From positions 1-24,404 of the forward strand of contig SKSH01000051.1 in the NCBI GenBank assembly GCA_007118075.1: a DNA stretch of 24,404 bases, given 5' to 3'. This DNA is from Halobacteriales archaeon (GTDB lineage Archaea; Halobacteriota; Halobacteria; Halobacteriales; SKSH01). Positions 7,389 through 14,943 of this stretch are shown here, in pieces. A program made the translations under genes and the position numbers. Within the stretch, counting starts at the first letter, position 1. Every line of letters begins with the position of its first letter. The notes below the pieces were generated by a model. That model saw only the letters and a program-made list of their open reading frames with translations, made no database searches and was not told where the DNA came from.

Positions 7389-9022
7389 CGGTCGACACCC
7401 CCAACAGCTCCCTCGACGATCTGCTCGACGAGGTCTAAGAAGACAGCCTCACCGGGCAAGATACCGAGGATCACCGCCCCGGTGACGAGGAGTGCGATCG
7501 GCCCGAGCATGAACCACGTCGACTCGGTCAACGGCGATCGAGCCTCCCAGCCACCGGGTGGTGGTCCGCCATGATGGCCGTCGTGATGGGCATCGCCGCC
7601 ATCTGAGACGAAATGTCGAAACGGCGCTCGATCATGTTCGACGATCGGCTTCGGATCGTGTCGTTCGGGGGTCTCGAAGAATGCCGTATAGACCACCGGC
7701 CAGAAGTAGGCCACGTTGAGTACGCCAGAGACGATCAGCGCACCCGCGAAGATCGCCATCCCAGCATCGATCCCGCCGGTTACGATGTAGAACTTGCTGA
7801 CGAATCCAGCAAGCAGCGGCATCCCGGCCATCCCAGCAGCTGCGACCGCGAACGCCCCCATCGTCAGTGGCATCCGCCGACCGATGCCGGCCATGTCACT
7901 GATGTCGTCGGTGTGCGTCTCGACGTGGATCGCTCCAGCGCAAAAGAAGAGCGTGAGCTTCATGAATGCGTGTGCAGGCATGTGCAACAATCCACCGAGG
8001 ACGGCGAGCGGGTTGAGTAGGGCGACACCGAGGACGATGTACGAGAGCTGGCTCACCGTCGAGTATGCCAGTCGGCGTTTGAGGTTGTTCTTACGCAACG
8101 CGATGAAGCTCGCGAGCACGATCGTCGTCGCGGCCATCCCCGCGAGCACCACATCCATGCCAAGATCAGCCACCAGGTCCACCCCGAAGACGTCGAGGAC
8201 GACCCTGGCCACACCGAACGCCCCGCTTTTGACGACCGCGACGGCATGGAGCAACCCACTGACCGGTGTTGGAGCCACCATCGCGTCGGCAAGCCACGCG
8301 TGGACCGGCATGACCGCCGCCTTGACACCGAAGCCGATGGCGAGTGCGAGGAAGGCGATACGAGCCGGCCATGGATCGGCATCAGAAGCGGCAACCAACT
8401 CCGTGATCCCACCGGCTTGGAAGGCGATCGACGGATCCGCATGTACCATCGTCAGCCAGTAGACCAACGCAGTCCCGGCCAGGAGCAACACCCCACCGCC
8501 GAGGAAGGTGTACGCGAGATACTTCCTCCCGGCGATGCGTGCTTCATCGGTCTCATCGTGTGCCACCAGTGGGTAGGTGACGATCGAGAGCATCTCGTAA
8601 AAGAGGAAGATGGTGATGAGGTTGCCAGCGAAGGCGATCCCCATGGCTGCTGAGAGGCTCGCGGCGAAGGCGGCGAAGAACCGTGTCTGTGCGTGCTCAT
8701 CGAGCCCACGCATGTAGCCGGTGGCGTAAAAGGCCGTGAAGATCCAGAGGAAGCTCGCAAGCAGCGCAAAGAGCATCCCGAGCGGATCGGCACGAAGCGA
8801 GAGGTCAACATGTGGGACGATCGTCTCGAAACGCCAGACGTAGACCGTCCCATCACGGACACCGGGCAGCATGCTGGCGACGATGGCGAACTTGCCGACG
8901 GCAGCGAGCACCGACCACGATTCACGGACATTTGGTCGTCTGTGTGAAGTGATGATGAGCCCAACCGCCACCAGTGAGATCAACACTACAGCCAGTGGCC
9001 GGAGTGAGTCGACCTCGCTCAT
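7385..9022 (-). CDS. Mrp antiporter subunit, MrpA N-terminal/MrpD-like (second large subunit)
   Basis: A 545-aa polytopic antiporter-like protein. The TM5 motif is FLFYEMLSIVTYPLVAH (Glu143), TM7 is FGVKAAVMPVHAWLADAM (Lys234, His241), and the next helix is APTPVSGLLHAVAVVKSG (Lys265). The APTPVS...H(A)...VK pattern is that of MrpA/NuoL, so this is probably the counterpart of the MrpA N-terminal domain, whose C-terminal part is encoded separately at 11382-11924. A loop before the last helix (about 451-497) is His-rich (His455, 463, 470, 479, 480, 483, 484). It has a strong ribosome binding site (GGAGGTG, about 8 nt before the ATG) and overlaps both neighbours by 4 nt. Predicted role: one of the ion-translocating units of a Na+(cation)/H+ antiporter in the cytoplasmic membrane. 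Confidence 0.9.
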   Translation of the reverse strand: MSEVDSLRPLAVVLISLVAVGLIITSHRRPNVRESWSVLAAVGKFAIVASMLPGVRDGTVYVWRFETIVPHVDLSLRADPLGMLFALLASFLWIFTAFYATGYMRGLDEHAQTRFFAAFAASLSAAMGIAFAGNLITIFLFYEMLSIVTYPLVAHDETDEARIAGRKYLAYTFLGGGVLLLAGTALVYWLTMVHADPSIAFQAGGITELVAASDADPWPARIAFLALAIGFGVKAAVMPVHAWLADAMVAPTPVSGLLHAVAVVKSGAFGVARVVLDVFGVDLVADLGMDVVLAGMAATTIVLASFIALRKNNLKRRLAYSTVSQLSYIVLGVALLNPLAVLGGLLHMPAHAFMKLTLFFCAGAIHVETHTDDISDMAGIGRRMPLTMGAFAVAAAGMAGMPLLAGFVSKFYIVTGGIDAGMAIFAGALIVSGVLNVAYFWPVVYTAFFETPERHDPKPIVEHDRAPFRHFVSDGGDAHHDGHHGGPPPGGWEARSPLTESTWFMLGPIALLVTGAVILGILPGEAVFLDLVEQIVEGAVGGVDR

Positions 9023-10548
9023 CCGTGTAACACCTCCTGGATATATGGATCGACTAACTCAAAGAGCGGTCCGCCGAGGAAGCCGAGCACGACAGTTAGT
9101 GCGACCGCCAGCACCACCACCAGGAGCATGCCGATCGAGACACCATCACCACCATCGGTCACCACCGCGGAAGGTGCATCCTCGGGGAGGATGAAATACA
9201 TCCGCTCGAGCAACCTTGCGACGTACCCAAGGGTCAAGAGTGTGGAGATGAACACGACCACTGCGACGAGCCACATCTCCGATTCGACCGCACCGAGTGC
9301 GATGTACCATTTGCCGATGAACCCGATACTCGGTGGTACCCCGACGAGCGCGAAGCCGAGTACAGCCACGCATGCGGCCAGTCCGGGGCGTCGACGAGCG
9401 AGTGCGGCGTACTCTTGGACCGTCCTCGCTCCGGTGCTCGCTGCGATGGCACCGGCAGCAGCGAAAATCCCGCCTTTCATGATCGCATGGCCGATGAGGT
9501 GGATGATCGCCCCAGCCAGCGCGAACTCGGCGGGGATCGGTCCGGTGGCGACCCCGATGGCAGCGACGACCAGCCCGAACTGGGCGACAGAGGAATACGC
9601 GATCATCCGCTTGATCCGCGACTGGAGCACCGCCAGGATGCTCCCGACCAGCGCGCTGACCACACCGAGGGTGACGATCGCCGTCGTCGCCGCTGGTGTC
9701 ACCTCGAAGAAGGCAGGGGTGAACACGGTGAAGGTGACCCGGATAAGCGCATAGGCAGCGACTGTCGAAACCAGCGCCGAGAGGATCACGGTGACGGCAT
9801 CTGGTGCCTCGCTGTACGCATCAGGCTGCCAGCTGTGTACTGGGAAGAGTGCCACCTTCGTGGCGAGTCCGGCGAAGATGAAAGCGAATGCCGCCCGGAC
9901 GAGCATCTCATCGTACAACGGGACCCCGATATCGGCCGAGCCGCCACCGGCGAGCGATGCCGAAACATCGACCATGTTGAGCGAGCCCGTCGCCATGAAC
10001 AGATAAGCCACTCCGATCAGGTACAACGTCGCCCCGACGGTCCCGATAATGAGGTACTTGAGCGCTGCGTAGGCAGCGTCTCGGTGCTGTCTCGCCGCGA
10101 TCAATGAGTAGGCTGCGATCCCGGTGATCTCGAGGAAGACGAAGAGGTTGAACAGGTCGCCGGTCAGTGCAATCCCCATGAGCCCCCCGATCAAGAGGAG
10201 GTAGACACTCGAGAACGCCCGACCTCGTGGGCCACCCTGGTAGGTGTATGCGAGGACGACTGTCGCCGTTGCGGCGATGAGGAAGGCGAACCAGACCGAG
10301 AGGGCGTCGGCGACGAGTTCGATCCCGATCGGTGGGGCGAATCCACCGAGGTGATGATGGACCGCATCATTGACGTGGACCGAGTAGGCGAGCACCGCCG
10401 CGATGCCGGTCATCGCAAGAGTCGTGACGAGTGAGATCCACCAACCGATGCGTGTCCAGAGTCGGCCCAACAGGAGGGGGAAGGCGGCCGCCAGAATCGG
10501 CAAGCCGACCAAGATCGCCGGTGCGAGCTCGGCGAACGAATCAATCAT
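9019..10548 (-). CDS. mrpD: Mrp antiporter subunit D (first large subunit)
   Basis: A 509-aa polytopic membrane protein, the most MrpD-like of the three large subunits in length and sequence. The conserved glutamate of TM5 lies in GDLFNLFVFLEITGIAAYSL (Glu140). The TM7 lysine and following bend are in ATKVALFPVHSWQPDAYSEA (Lys231, His238). At the TM8 position often held by lysine the sequence reads SALVSTVAAYALIR (Thr262). It has a textbook ribosome binding site (GGAGGTG about 7 nt before the ATG) and overlaps the mrpC end by 8 nt. Predicted role: cation/proton translocation in the Mrp complex. Confidence 0.92.
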   Translation of the reverse strand: MIDSFAELAPAILVGLPILAAAFPLLLGRLWTRIGWWISLVTTLAMTGIAAVLAYSVHVNDAVHHHLGGFAPPIGIELVADALSVWFAFLIAATATVVLAYTYQGGPRGRAFSSVYLLLIGGLMGIALTGDLFNLFVFLEITGIAAYSLIAARQHRDAAYAALKYLIIGTVGATLYLIGVAYLFMATGSLNMVDVSASLAGGGSADIGVPLYDEMLVRAAFAFIFAGLATKVALFPVHSWQPDAYSEAPDAVTVILSALVSTVAAYALIRVTFTVFTPAFFEVTPAATTAIVTLGVVSALVGSILAVLQSRIKRMIAYSSVAQFGLVVAAIGVATGPIPAEFALAGAIIHLIGHAIMKGGIFAAAGAIAASTGARTVQEYAALARRRPGLAACVAVLGFALVGVPPSIGFIGKWYIALGAVESEMWLVAVVVFISTLLTLGYVARLLERMYFILPEDAPSAVVTDGGDGVSIGMLLVVVLAVALTVVLGFLGGPLFELVDPYIQEVLHG

Positions 10549-10906
10549 TGCGACGCACCTCCTGAATGACGTCCTCTCTGAGTGATTCGAACCCTACATA
10601 CAACCGGATGATCAACACCAGTGCCAGGGCGGTGACGGCCACCCCAACGACGATGGCGGTCAGGACGATCACATGGGGGAGCGGGCTCGCGTGGCGCCCT
10701 GCAACCGCCTCCTGAGAGACGACCGGTGCTGAGCCACCCTCGACGAATGCGAGCGTGACGAACAGGAGGAAGACTGCCGTCTGCATCAGATTGACACCGA
10801 TGACCTTCTTGACGAGGTTCGGTGATGCGACGGTCATGTACAGGCCGATACCGAGCAATACCGCGACCACGAAATAGAGCAACCGATCAGCGACCGCCTC
10901 GATCAT
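10541..10906 (-). CDS. mrpC: Mrp antiporter subunit C (NuoK-like)
   Basis: A 121-aa protein with three membrane helices, homologous to NuoK/MrpC. The first helix contains YFVVAVLLGIGLYMTVASPN, followed by the family stretch LVKKVIGVNLMQTAVFLLFV and the third helix PHVIVLTAIVVGVAVTALAL, ending in a charged cytoplasmic tail. It is expected to sit beside the D/A subunits and take part in the hydrophilic channel of the Mrp complex. It overlaps mrpB by 4 nt upstream (ribosome-binding sequence GAGGTGAGGA before the ATG) and the D subunit by 8 nt downstream. Confidence 0.93.
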   Translation of the reverse strand: MIEAVADRLLYFVVAVLLGIGLYMTVASPNLVKKVIGVNLMQTAVFLLFVTLAFVEGGSAPVVSQEAVAGRHASPLPHVIVLTAIVVGVAVTALALVLIIRLYVGFESLREDVIQEVRRND

Positions 10907-11385
10907 GGTTCCTCACCTCGCTCGGGGCCGTATCCCCCCGCAGTCAGGAAGACCAGGGCCATGACGACCCCGGCGATGATGGCGGCGATCCCACCGATCT
11001 CGACCGCTTCCATCCCCCACTTGACAACCTCGTTCTCGGGGAGGTCGAGGATGGCCACGAACTCGGCATACTCGAGGAAGTTGCCACCGAGCGCCATCGT
11101 GGCAAATCCGATACCGGTGAAGATGATGACCCCACCCGCCGCGAGGATCGCCATCGATCGATGGCCGACCCACGTACTAGTGGGCTCGACACCGAAGGTG
11201 AACGCCAGCAGGTATACCGTCGTTGCGATGATCACCCCACCCTGGAATCCACCACCAGGGGAATCAGCCCCATGGAAGGTGATGAACAGTCCATAGGTGA
11301 GTACGAACGGGGCGAGGATCCTCGCGGTCGTGAGGATGATCGGGCTCTGAGTGTATTCTTGCCTGACCCGCTCGGATTCGCTCAT
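10903..11385 (-). CDS. mrpB: Mrp antiporter subunit B (MnhB domain)
   Basis: A 160-aa membrane protein with the MnhB/MrpB signature. After a charged N-terminus it reads LTTARILAPFVLTYGLFITF then HGADSPGGGFQGGVIIATTV. The HG...PGGGFQGG stretch is diagnostic for the family. There are about four membrane helices. It is preceded by GGGAGGTG seven or so bases before the ATG and overlaps genes on both sides by 4 nt. It is a structural subunit of the Mrp membrane complex, equivalent to MbhF in the membrane-bound hydrogenase of Thermococcales. Confidence 0.93.
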   Translation of the reverse strand: MSESERVRQEYTQSPIILTTARILAPFVLTYGLFITFHGADSPGGGFQGGVIIATTVYLLAFTFGVEPTSTWVGHRSMAILAAGGVIIFTGIGFATMALGGNFLEYAEFVAILDLPENEVVKWGMEAVEIGGIAAIIAGVVMALVFLTAGGYGPERGEEP

Positions 11386-11924
11386 GTGAACACCTCCCGG
11401 TCGAGGACGACCAAGACAGCCACCCCGACAGCGAAGACGACGACGGCCTCGCCGAAGGTATCGAAGCCACGGTAGGCGGCGAGAACCGCCGTCACCGCAT
11501 TGGTCACACCGGTCTCAACATAGGTGTAGGTCAGGTAATGCTGGGTGACCGAGGGGTTGGACCAGGCAATGGCCTCATCAGAACCGATCGTCGGGAACTC
11601 GAATACCGTCCACGCAACGACAGCGGTGAACGTACCGGCGACTACGACCGCCGGCCAGTGGATGACCTCGATGAGCTCTTCGGCACTCGATCGGTTCGTC
11701 TTCGCGATCGTCACGATGAGTAAGATCGTCGTCACCCCGGCACCGATGGCCGCCTCGGTCATCGCCACGTCGGGTGCCAGCATGAGGGTGTACAAGACGG
11801 CCATCCCGAGGCTGTACGCGGCGAAGACGACGATGGCGGCCATCACGTCACGGAAGATGGCCGTCCCGATGGCGGCGAGGATGACGAATGCGGCCAGTGA
11901 TACCTCGACAAGCGAGACGCTCAT
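11382..11924 (-). CDS. MbhD/MbhE-like protein (DUF4040; equivalent of MrpA C-terminal domain)
   Basis: A 180-aa membrane protein that joins two short modules. The N-terminal part (about 1-80) matches the DUF4040/MbhD pattern: AIFRDVMAAIVVFAAYSLGM then LMLAPDVAMTEAAIGAGVTT. The C-terminal part (about 85-180) matches MbhE-like segments, including TGVTNAVTAVLAAYRGFDTF followed by GEAVVVFAVGVAVLVVL. In bacterial MrpA these segments form the C-terminal end of one large protein; here they stand alone, so MrpA is split as in archaeal Mrp/Mbh clusters. The start follows GGAGGATG in the mrpG end, with a 4-nt overlap. In the complex it is expected to contribute the membrane path next to MrpB, MrpC and MrpG. 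Confidence 0.88.
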   Translation of the reverse strand: MSVSLVEVSLAAFVILAAIGTAIFRDVMAAIVVFAAYSLGMAVLYTLMLAPDVAMTEAAIGAGVTTILLIVTIAKTNRSSAEELIEVIHWPAVVVAGTFTAVVAWTVFEFPTIGSDEAIAWSNPSVTQHYLTYTYVETGVTNAVTAVLAAYRGFDTFGEAVVVFAVGVAVLVVLDREVFT

Positions 11925-12247
11925 TCGGTATCATCCTCCGTGGATTCGCCCCATGGTGGGACGCCCGTCGCATATGCTGCTCGAGCGATGGCATGCGCTG
12001 CCGTCGGATTGGTGACGAAAATGAACGCCAGCAACAACACCGCGACCGCCGTGCGTGGTTCCGGCCCCATGGCGAGGACCACGGCCGCGACGGCGAAGCC
12101 AGCACCGAGGGTATCGGTCTGTGAGGCGGTGTGCGCACGGGCGTACACATCGGGGAGCCTGACGACCCCCATCGCGGCGACGAAGGTGAAGAAGATCCCG
12201 CCGATGATGAGGAAGATAATCAATAGCTGGATGACGGTATCCATCAT
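11921..12247 (-). CDS. mrpG: Mrp antiporter subunit G
   Basis: A 108-aa membrane protein of the MnhG/MrpG family: three helices, with the hallmark VRLPDVYARAHTASQTDTLG (near 30-49) between the first and second. The frame is open much further upstream, but that part is antisense-like to no known domain and overlaps mrpF. The ATG at 12247 forms an ATGA overlap with the mrpF stop codon, like its neighbours, and is preceded by GAGGTGG. An in-frame ATG at 12244 is equally possible. It is a small structural subunit of the complex, and its C-terminus (GESTEDDTE) is acidic as expected in a halophile. Confidence 0.92.
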   Translation of the reverse strand: MMDTVIQLLIIFLIIGGIFFTFVAAMGVVRLPDVYARAHTASQTDTLGAGFAVAAVVLAMGPEPRTAVAVLLLAFIFVTNPTAAHAIARAAYATGVPPWGESTEDDTE

Positions 12248-12555
12248 CGAAGCCCACCTCGCTCGACTGTGTACTTGGTGACCACCAACGCCATCAAGAG
12301 ATTCAACAGCGCGTAGATCAACGCGATATCGAGGAACCACGGCTCGCCCAGCGCAACAGAGAGCAACGCAAGGACAACCACGGTGTTGGTACCCAGTACG
12401 TTGACCGCGAGGAGTCGATCCTGGATGGTTGGGCCCATGTAGACCCGATAGAGCATGACGATCGCCAGGAGGACGAAAATTCCAGCAGCGAGCAGGAACA
12501 GCGATTCGGTGTCTGGGAGTCCTGATAGGACCGCCACCATCGACACCACCATCAT
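12244..12555 (-). CDS. mrpF: Mrp antiporter subunit F
   Basis: A 103-aa three-helix protein of the MnhF/MrpF family. The signature RVYMGPTIQDRLLAVNVLGT is centred near residues 37-56, followed by the third helix FLDIALIYALLNLLMALVVT. The ATG overlaps the mrpE stop as ATGA, with GGAGGTGAGG as a strong ribosome binding site. MrpE, F and G together form the small-subunit block of the antiporter. Single-letter naming as mnhF is equivalent. Confidence 0.93.
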   Translation of the reverse strand: MMVVSMVAVLSGLPDTESLFLLAAGIFVLLAIVMLYRVYMGPTIQDRLLAVNVLGTNTVVVLALLSVALGEPWFLDIALIYALLNLLMALVVTKYTVERGGLR

Positions 12556-13586
12556 TCCTCACCTCCAGACTCAAGTGGTTCGCTCACGGTGATATCACCA
12601 CGTTCACCCGGTGAAGCGACTCGCATCGCACGGCGGCCGAAAAAGAGGAAGCGAACCGCCCGTTCGAGCCCCCCTTCGATGAGGTCAGTCCTGGCATCCT
12701 CGGTTAGCGTATGGACCAACAGCTCCCCCCGTTCGATCCGCATCGAGAGGGTTCCAGGCGTGAGGGTGATGCTGTTGCCAAGGGTTGCAAGTGGGAATGG
12801 TCCGTACACGGCCGGATGGTATCTGACGACCCTTGGATCGATCGGAAGCTTCGGATGGAGGATGACCCTCGAGACATCGAGGTTCGCCCGGGTGATCGCG
12901 ATGAGTAGATACGGGATGTAGATGAATGCCCGCAGGAAGCGAATCGGTGTATACCGGATCCTTGGGGGGAACCACAGGGTGATCGCACCGAGGGTGATGG
13001 TGACGATACCAGCGGTGATCGCTCCGGTCACGAGCCCATAGGTGGAGATACCGCCCGCGAGGACGAGATAAAAGAGGAACGAGAGGGTGAAGATAAACCC
13101 GGTCCGTGGGACATCGAGCCGACCAGGGAGGATGCCAGGAGTCGGGTCGAACGGGGCGATCTCGACCATCGCAGTCGATTCCTCTCGAAGGATACGTTCG
13201 ACCGGATGGACGAACCCATGTTTCGATGGAGGACCGTAAGATGGGTCGAGTTGGACCTGATCGATGTCATATGTCTCGATCTGCTCGAGCAATATCTCAG
13301 CCACGTCTATCGGGGTGTACAGGTCGATCGTCGCCTCGACGATCTCGGTCTCGACCGATACCGCTGCGGTGGCTCCCTGCGTGGTCTCCTCGATCAGTGT
13401 GGCGACGCGGTTTAACAGTGTGTCACCGCGTTCAGCAGGTGCATCGAGCGGCGTCGCCCGGAGCTGCGGGAGAAAAATCACCCGGAAGCGAACCGCATCG
13501 GTATCACGCACACCAGCTTCGGCGACATAGGTGATGGTGTCCTCCAATGTCGGTGATTCAGCGACCGGCAGCAGGATGCGTCGCAT
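12552..13586 (-). CDS. mrpE: Mrp antiporter subunit E with N-terminal universal-stress-like domain
   Basis: A 344-aa two-part protein and the first gene of the Mrp operon. Residues about 1-150 are soluble and resemble a universal stress protein/nucleotide-binding fold (RRILLPVAESPTLEDTITYV at the start, a DIDQVQLDPSYG stretch later), without an obvious complete ATP-binding loop. Residues about 155-300 are the MnhE/MrpE domain, with hydrophobic helices and the family stretch PIRFLRAFIYIPYLLIAITR, then LTPGTLSMRIERGELLVHTL. I chose the ATG at 13586 because GGAGG lies 11 nt upstream and MRRILLPV is the natural domain start. A GTG at 13616 would add ten residues. Bacterial MrpE is roughly 160 aa, so the extra domain may be regulatory; no direct evidence shows a ligand. 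Confidence 0.88.
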   Translation of the reverse strand: MRRILLPVAESPTLEDTITYVAEAGVRDTDAVRFRVIFLPQLRATPLDAPAERGDTLLNRVATLIEETTQGATAAVSVETEIVEATIDLYTPIDVAEILLEQIETYDIDQVQLDPSYGPPSKHGFVHPVERILREESTAMVEIAPFDPTPGILPGRLDVPRTGFIFTLSFLFYLVLAGGISTYGLVTGAITAGIVTITLGAITLWFPPRIRYTPIRFLRAFIYIPYLLIAITRANLDVSRVILHPKLPIDPRVVRYHPAVYGPFPLATLGNSITLTPGTLSMRIERGELLVHTLTEDARTDLIEGGLERAVRFLFFGRRAMRVASPGERGDITVSEPLESGGEE

Positions 13587-13651
13587 CACCACATCATCCT
13601 CCCGGTTCGAGAACACCAGTCATCGCTGCTCAGCATGACCTCGTAGGTGGT

Positions 13652-13686
13652 GAGACCGCGAGTCCGCCGAAAACGATTTCGGTCTC
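13652..13686 (-). promoter_or_regulatory. Overlapping inverted repeats between coaBC and mrpE
   Basis: Two inverted repeats share bases. GAGACCG (13652-13658) pairs with CGGTCTC (13680-13686), and CCGAAA (13667-13672) pairs with TTTCGG (13677-13682). Both cannot form fully at the same time because they share CGG at 13680-13682. They sit about 65-100 nt before the mrpE ATG, and 33 nt or more past the coaBC stop on the transcribed strand. A TGTATT element at about 13700 could place a start site just upstream. They could belong to the mrp leader, the coaBC 3' end, or be a DNA operator. Confidence 0.3.
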
Positions 13687-13718
13687 CATCGGTCCGTGGG
13701 AATACATCACAGTCGAAC

Positions 13719-14882
13719 TCATCGAAGGGAGTCAGCGATCCGATCGGCGATTGTGTCGGCGACCTCATCCTTCGATCCCTCGAACGACTCAGTCGATGAT
13801 TCATCGAGCACCAGTATCCGGGCCTCGTCGGCGCCCATCACCGAGACATGGTTCGCGACCACGAAGGTGAGCTGATGTGCCTCAAGGAGCTCACGGCCGG
13901 CGGCTTCAAGCGACGTATCGTCCTCGGTCGACTCCGCTTTGAACCCCACGATGGGCAGCGAAGGTGCTGCCTCGCGGACCGAACGGATGACCTTCGGTGT
14001 CGAGGAGAGATCGAGCGTCCTGGTCTCACCTGAAGGGAGTTTCTGTGAGGTTGGCTCGACCGAGTAGTCACCGATCGCCGCGGCAGAGACGTAGGCATCG
14101 ATCCCATCCTCGATGAGGTCAAGGGCGATCACCTCCATATCGGAAGCACTCCTCGCCTGATGGACTGTTGCGTAGGTGACAGAATCTCCCTCTGCCCGGA
14201 TGAGCTCTACCTCGGCACCGCGGATGTACAACGCCTTCGCAACGGCCTGTCCGGTGCGACCACTCGCCCTCGTCGAGATCATCCTGACAGGATCGATCAT
14301 CTCGTGCGTTGGTCCACTCGTCACGGCGATGCGTCGCCCCTCGAGTGGTCGATCTCCTGTCGCTCGGGCGGTATCGATCACGATCGCTTCATCCTCGGCG
14401 ATCTTCGCCTTCCCTTCTTCGAGTCGAGGATCGACGATCGTCACATCGTACCTCGAACGGAGCCGCTCGAGGTTCTCGACGACACCAGGATGGTCGTACA
14501 TCGGTTCGTGCATGGCCGGGGCGATCACCAACGGGATTCCCGACCCGATGGCAGTTGTCGCACAGGTCGTCACCGGGGTATCATCGATCGCATGGGCGAC
14601 CTTACCTACCGTGTTGGCCGTGGCCGGAGCGACGACGAACACGTCCGCCCAACCACTCGTACCACAAAGTTCGATGTGCTCGACTGCACCGGTGAGCCGC
14701 TCGACCACCTGGTGACCACTTGCGAACTCGAGCGCCCACGGGTTGATGATATCAGCAGCAGCCGGTGAAGTCACGACTCGGACCGATGCCCCGTGACGCT
14801 GGAGCTCATGGATGAGCTCGACACCTCGAACGGCCGCGATCGACCCGGTGACACCAAGGGCGACGTTCACACCATCGAGCAT
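13719..14882 (-). CDS. coaBC: Bifunctional phosphopantothenoylcysteine decarboxylase / phosphopantothenate-cysteine ligase
   Basis: CoaBC (Dfp) makes 4'-phosphopantetheine from phosphopantothenate and cysteine in coenzyme A synthesis. The N-terminal flavoprotein domain (about 1-175) shows NVALGVTGSIAA (6-17), a catalytic-His motif VEHIEL (His69), the FMN-binding PATANTVGK (86-94) and the substrate-binding PAMHEPMYDHP (122-132). The C-terminal ligase domain (about 183-387) begins with RRIAVTSGPTHEMIDPVRMI, then STRASGRTGQAVAKAL. I chose the ATG at 14882 because the protein naturally starts with LDGVNVALGVTGS and a TATA-like CTTAAG lies about 30 nt upstream. A GTG at 14906 would add eight residues. 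Length (387 aa) is normal. The gene diverges from the SRPBCC gene, and the Mrp operon follows in the same direction after about 130 nt. Confidence 0.93.
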   Translation of the reverse strand: MLDGVNVALGVTGSIAAVRGVELIHELQRHGASVRVVTSPAAADIINPWALEFASGHQVVERLTGAVEHIELCGTSGWADVFVVAPATANTVGKVAHAIDDTPVTTCATTAIGSGIPLVIAPAMHEPMYDHPGVVENLERLRSRYDVTIVDPRLEEGKAKIAEDEAIVIDTARATGDRPLEGRRIAVTSGPTHEMIDPVRMISTRASGRTGQAVAKALYIRGAEVELIRAEGDSVTYATVHQARSASDMEVIALDLIEDGIDAYVSAAAIGDYSVEPTSQKLPSGETRTLDLSSTPKVIRSVREAAPSLPIVGFKAESTEDDTSLEAAGRELLEAHQLTFVVANHVSVMGADEARILVLDESSTESFEGSKDEVADTIADRIADSLR

Positions 14883-14910
14883 GTTAATCGTGGGTTTGGC
14901 CACCACACCT

Positions 14911-14916
14911 CTTAAG
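14911..14916. promoter_or_regulatory. Palindromic TATA-like element shared by divergent genes
   Basis: CTTAAG is its own reverse complement and lies almost exactly midway between the coaBC ATG (14882, minus) and the chosen GTG of the SRPBCC gene (14944, plus). Its centre is about 31 nt from each start codon. This fits two back-to-back, essentially leaderless promoters using the same TATA sequence. No second AT-rich element is seen in this short gap. Confidence 0.45.
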
Positions 14917-14943
14917 TGCCGACTTTCGCCGGGCTCTTATCTG

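Noticed and set aside
12248..12574. Upstream extension of the mrpG frame to 12574
   Set aside because: The extra 109 residues overlap mrpF in another frame and resemble no family; the MrpG domain begins at the ATG pair 12247/12244, which forms the usual ATGA overlap.
13028..13534. Several frames opposite mrpE with hydrophobic or basic character
   Set aside because: They are antisense to the MrpE domains, in different frames from any recognisable protein.
14812..14943. Upstream extension of the SRPBCC frame into coaBC
   Set aside because: It overlaps the start of coaBC antisense and passes through the shared TATA-like element; the domain begins after it.
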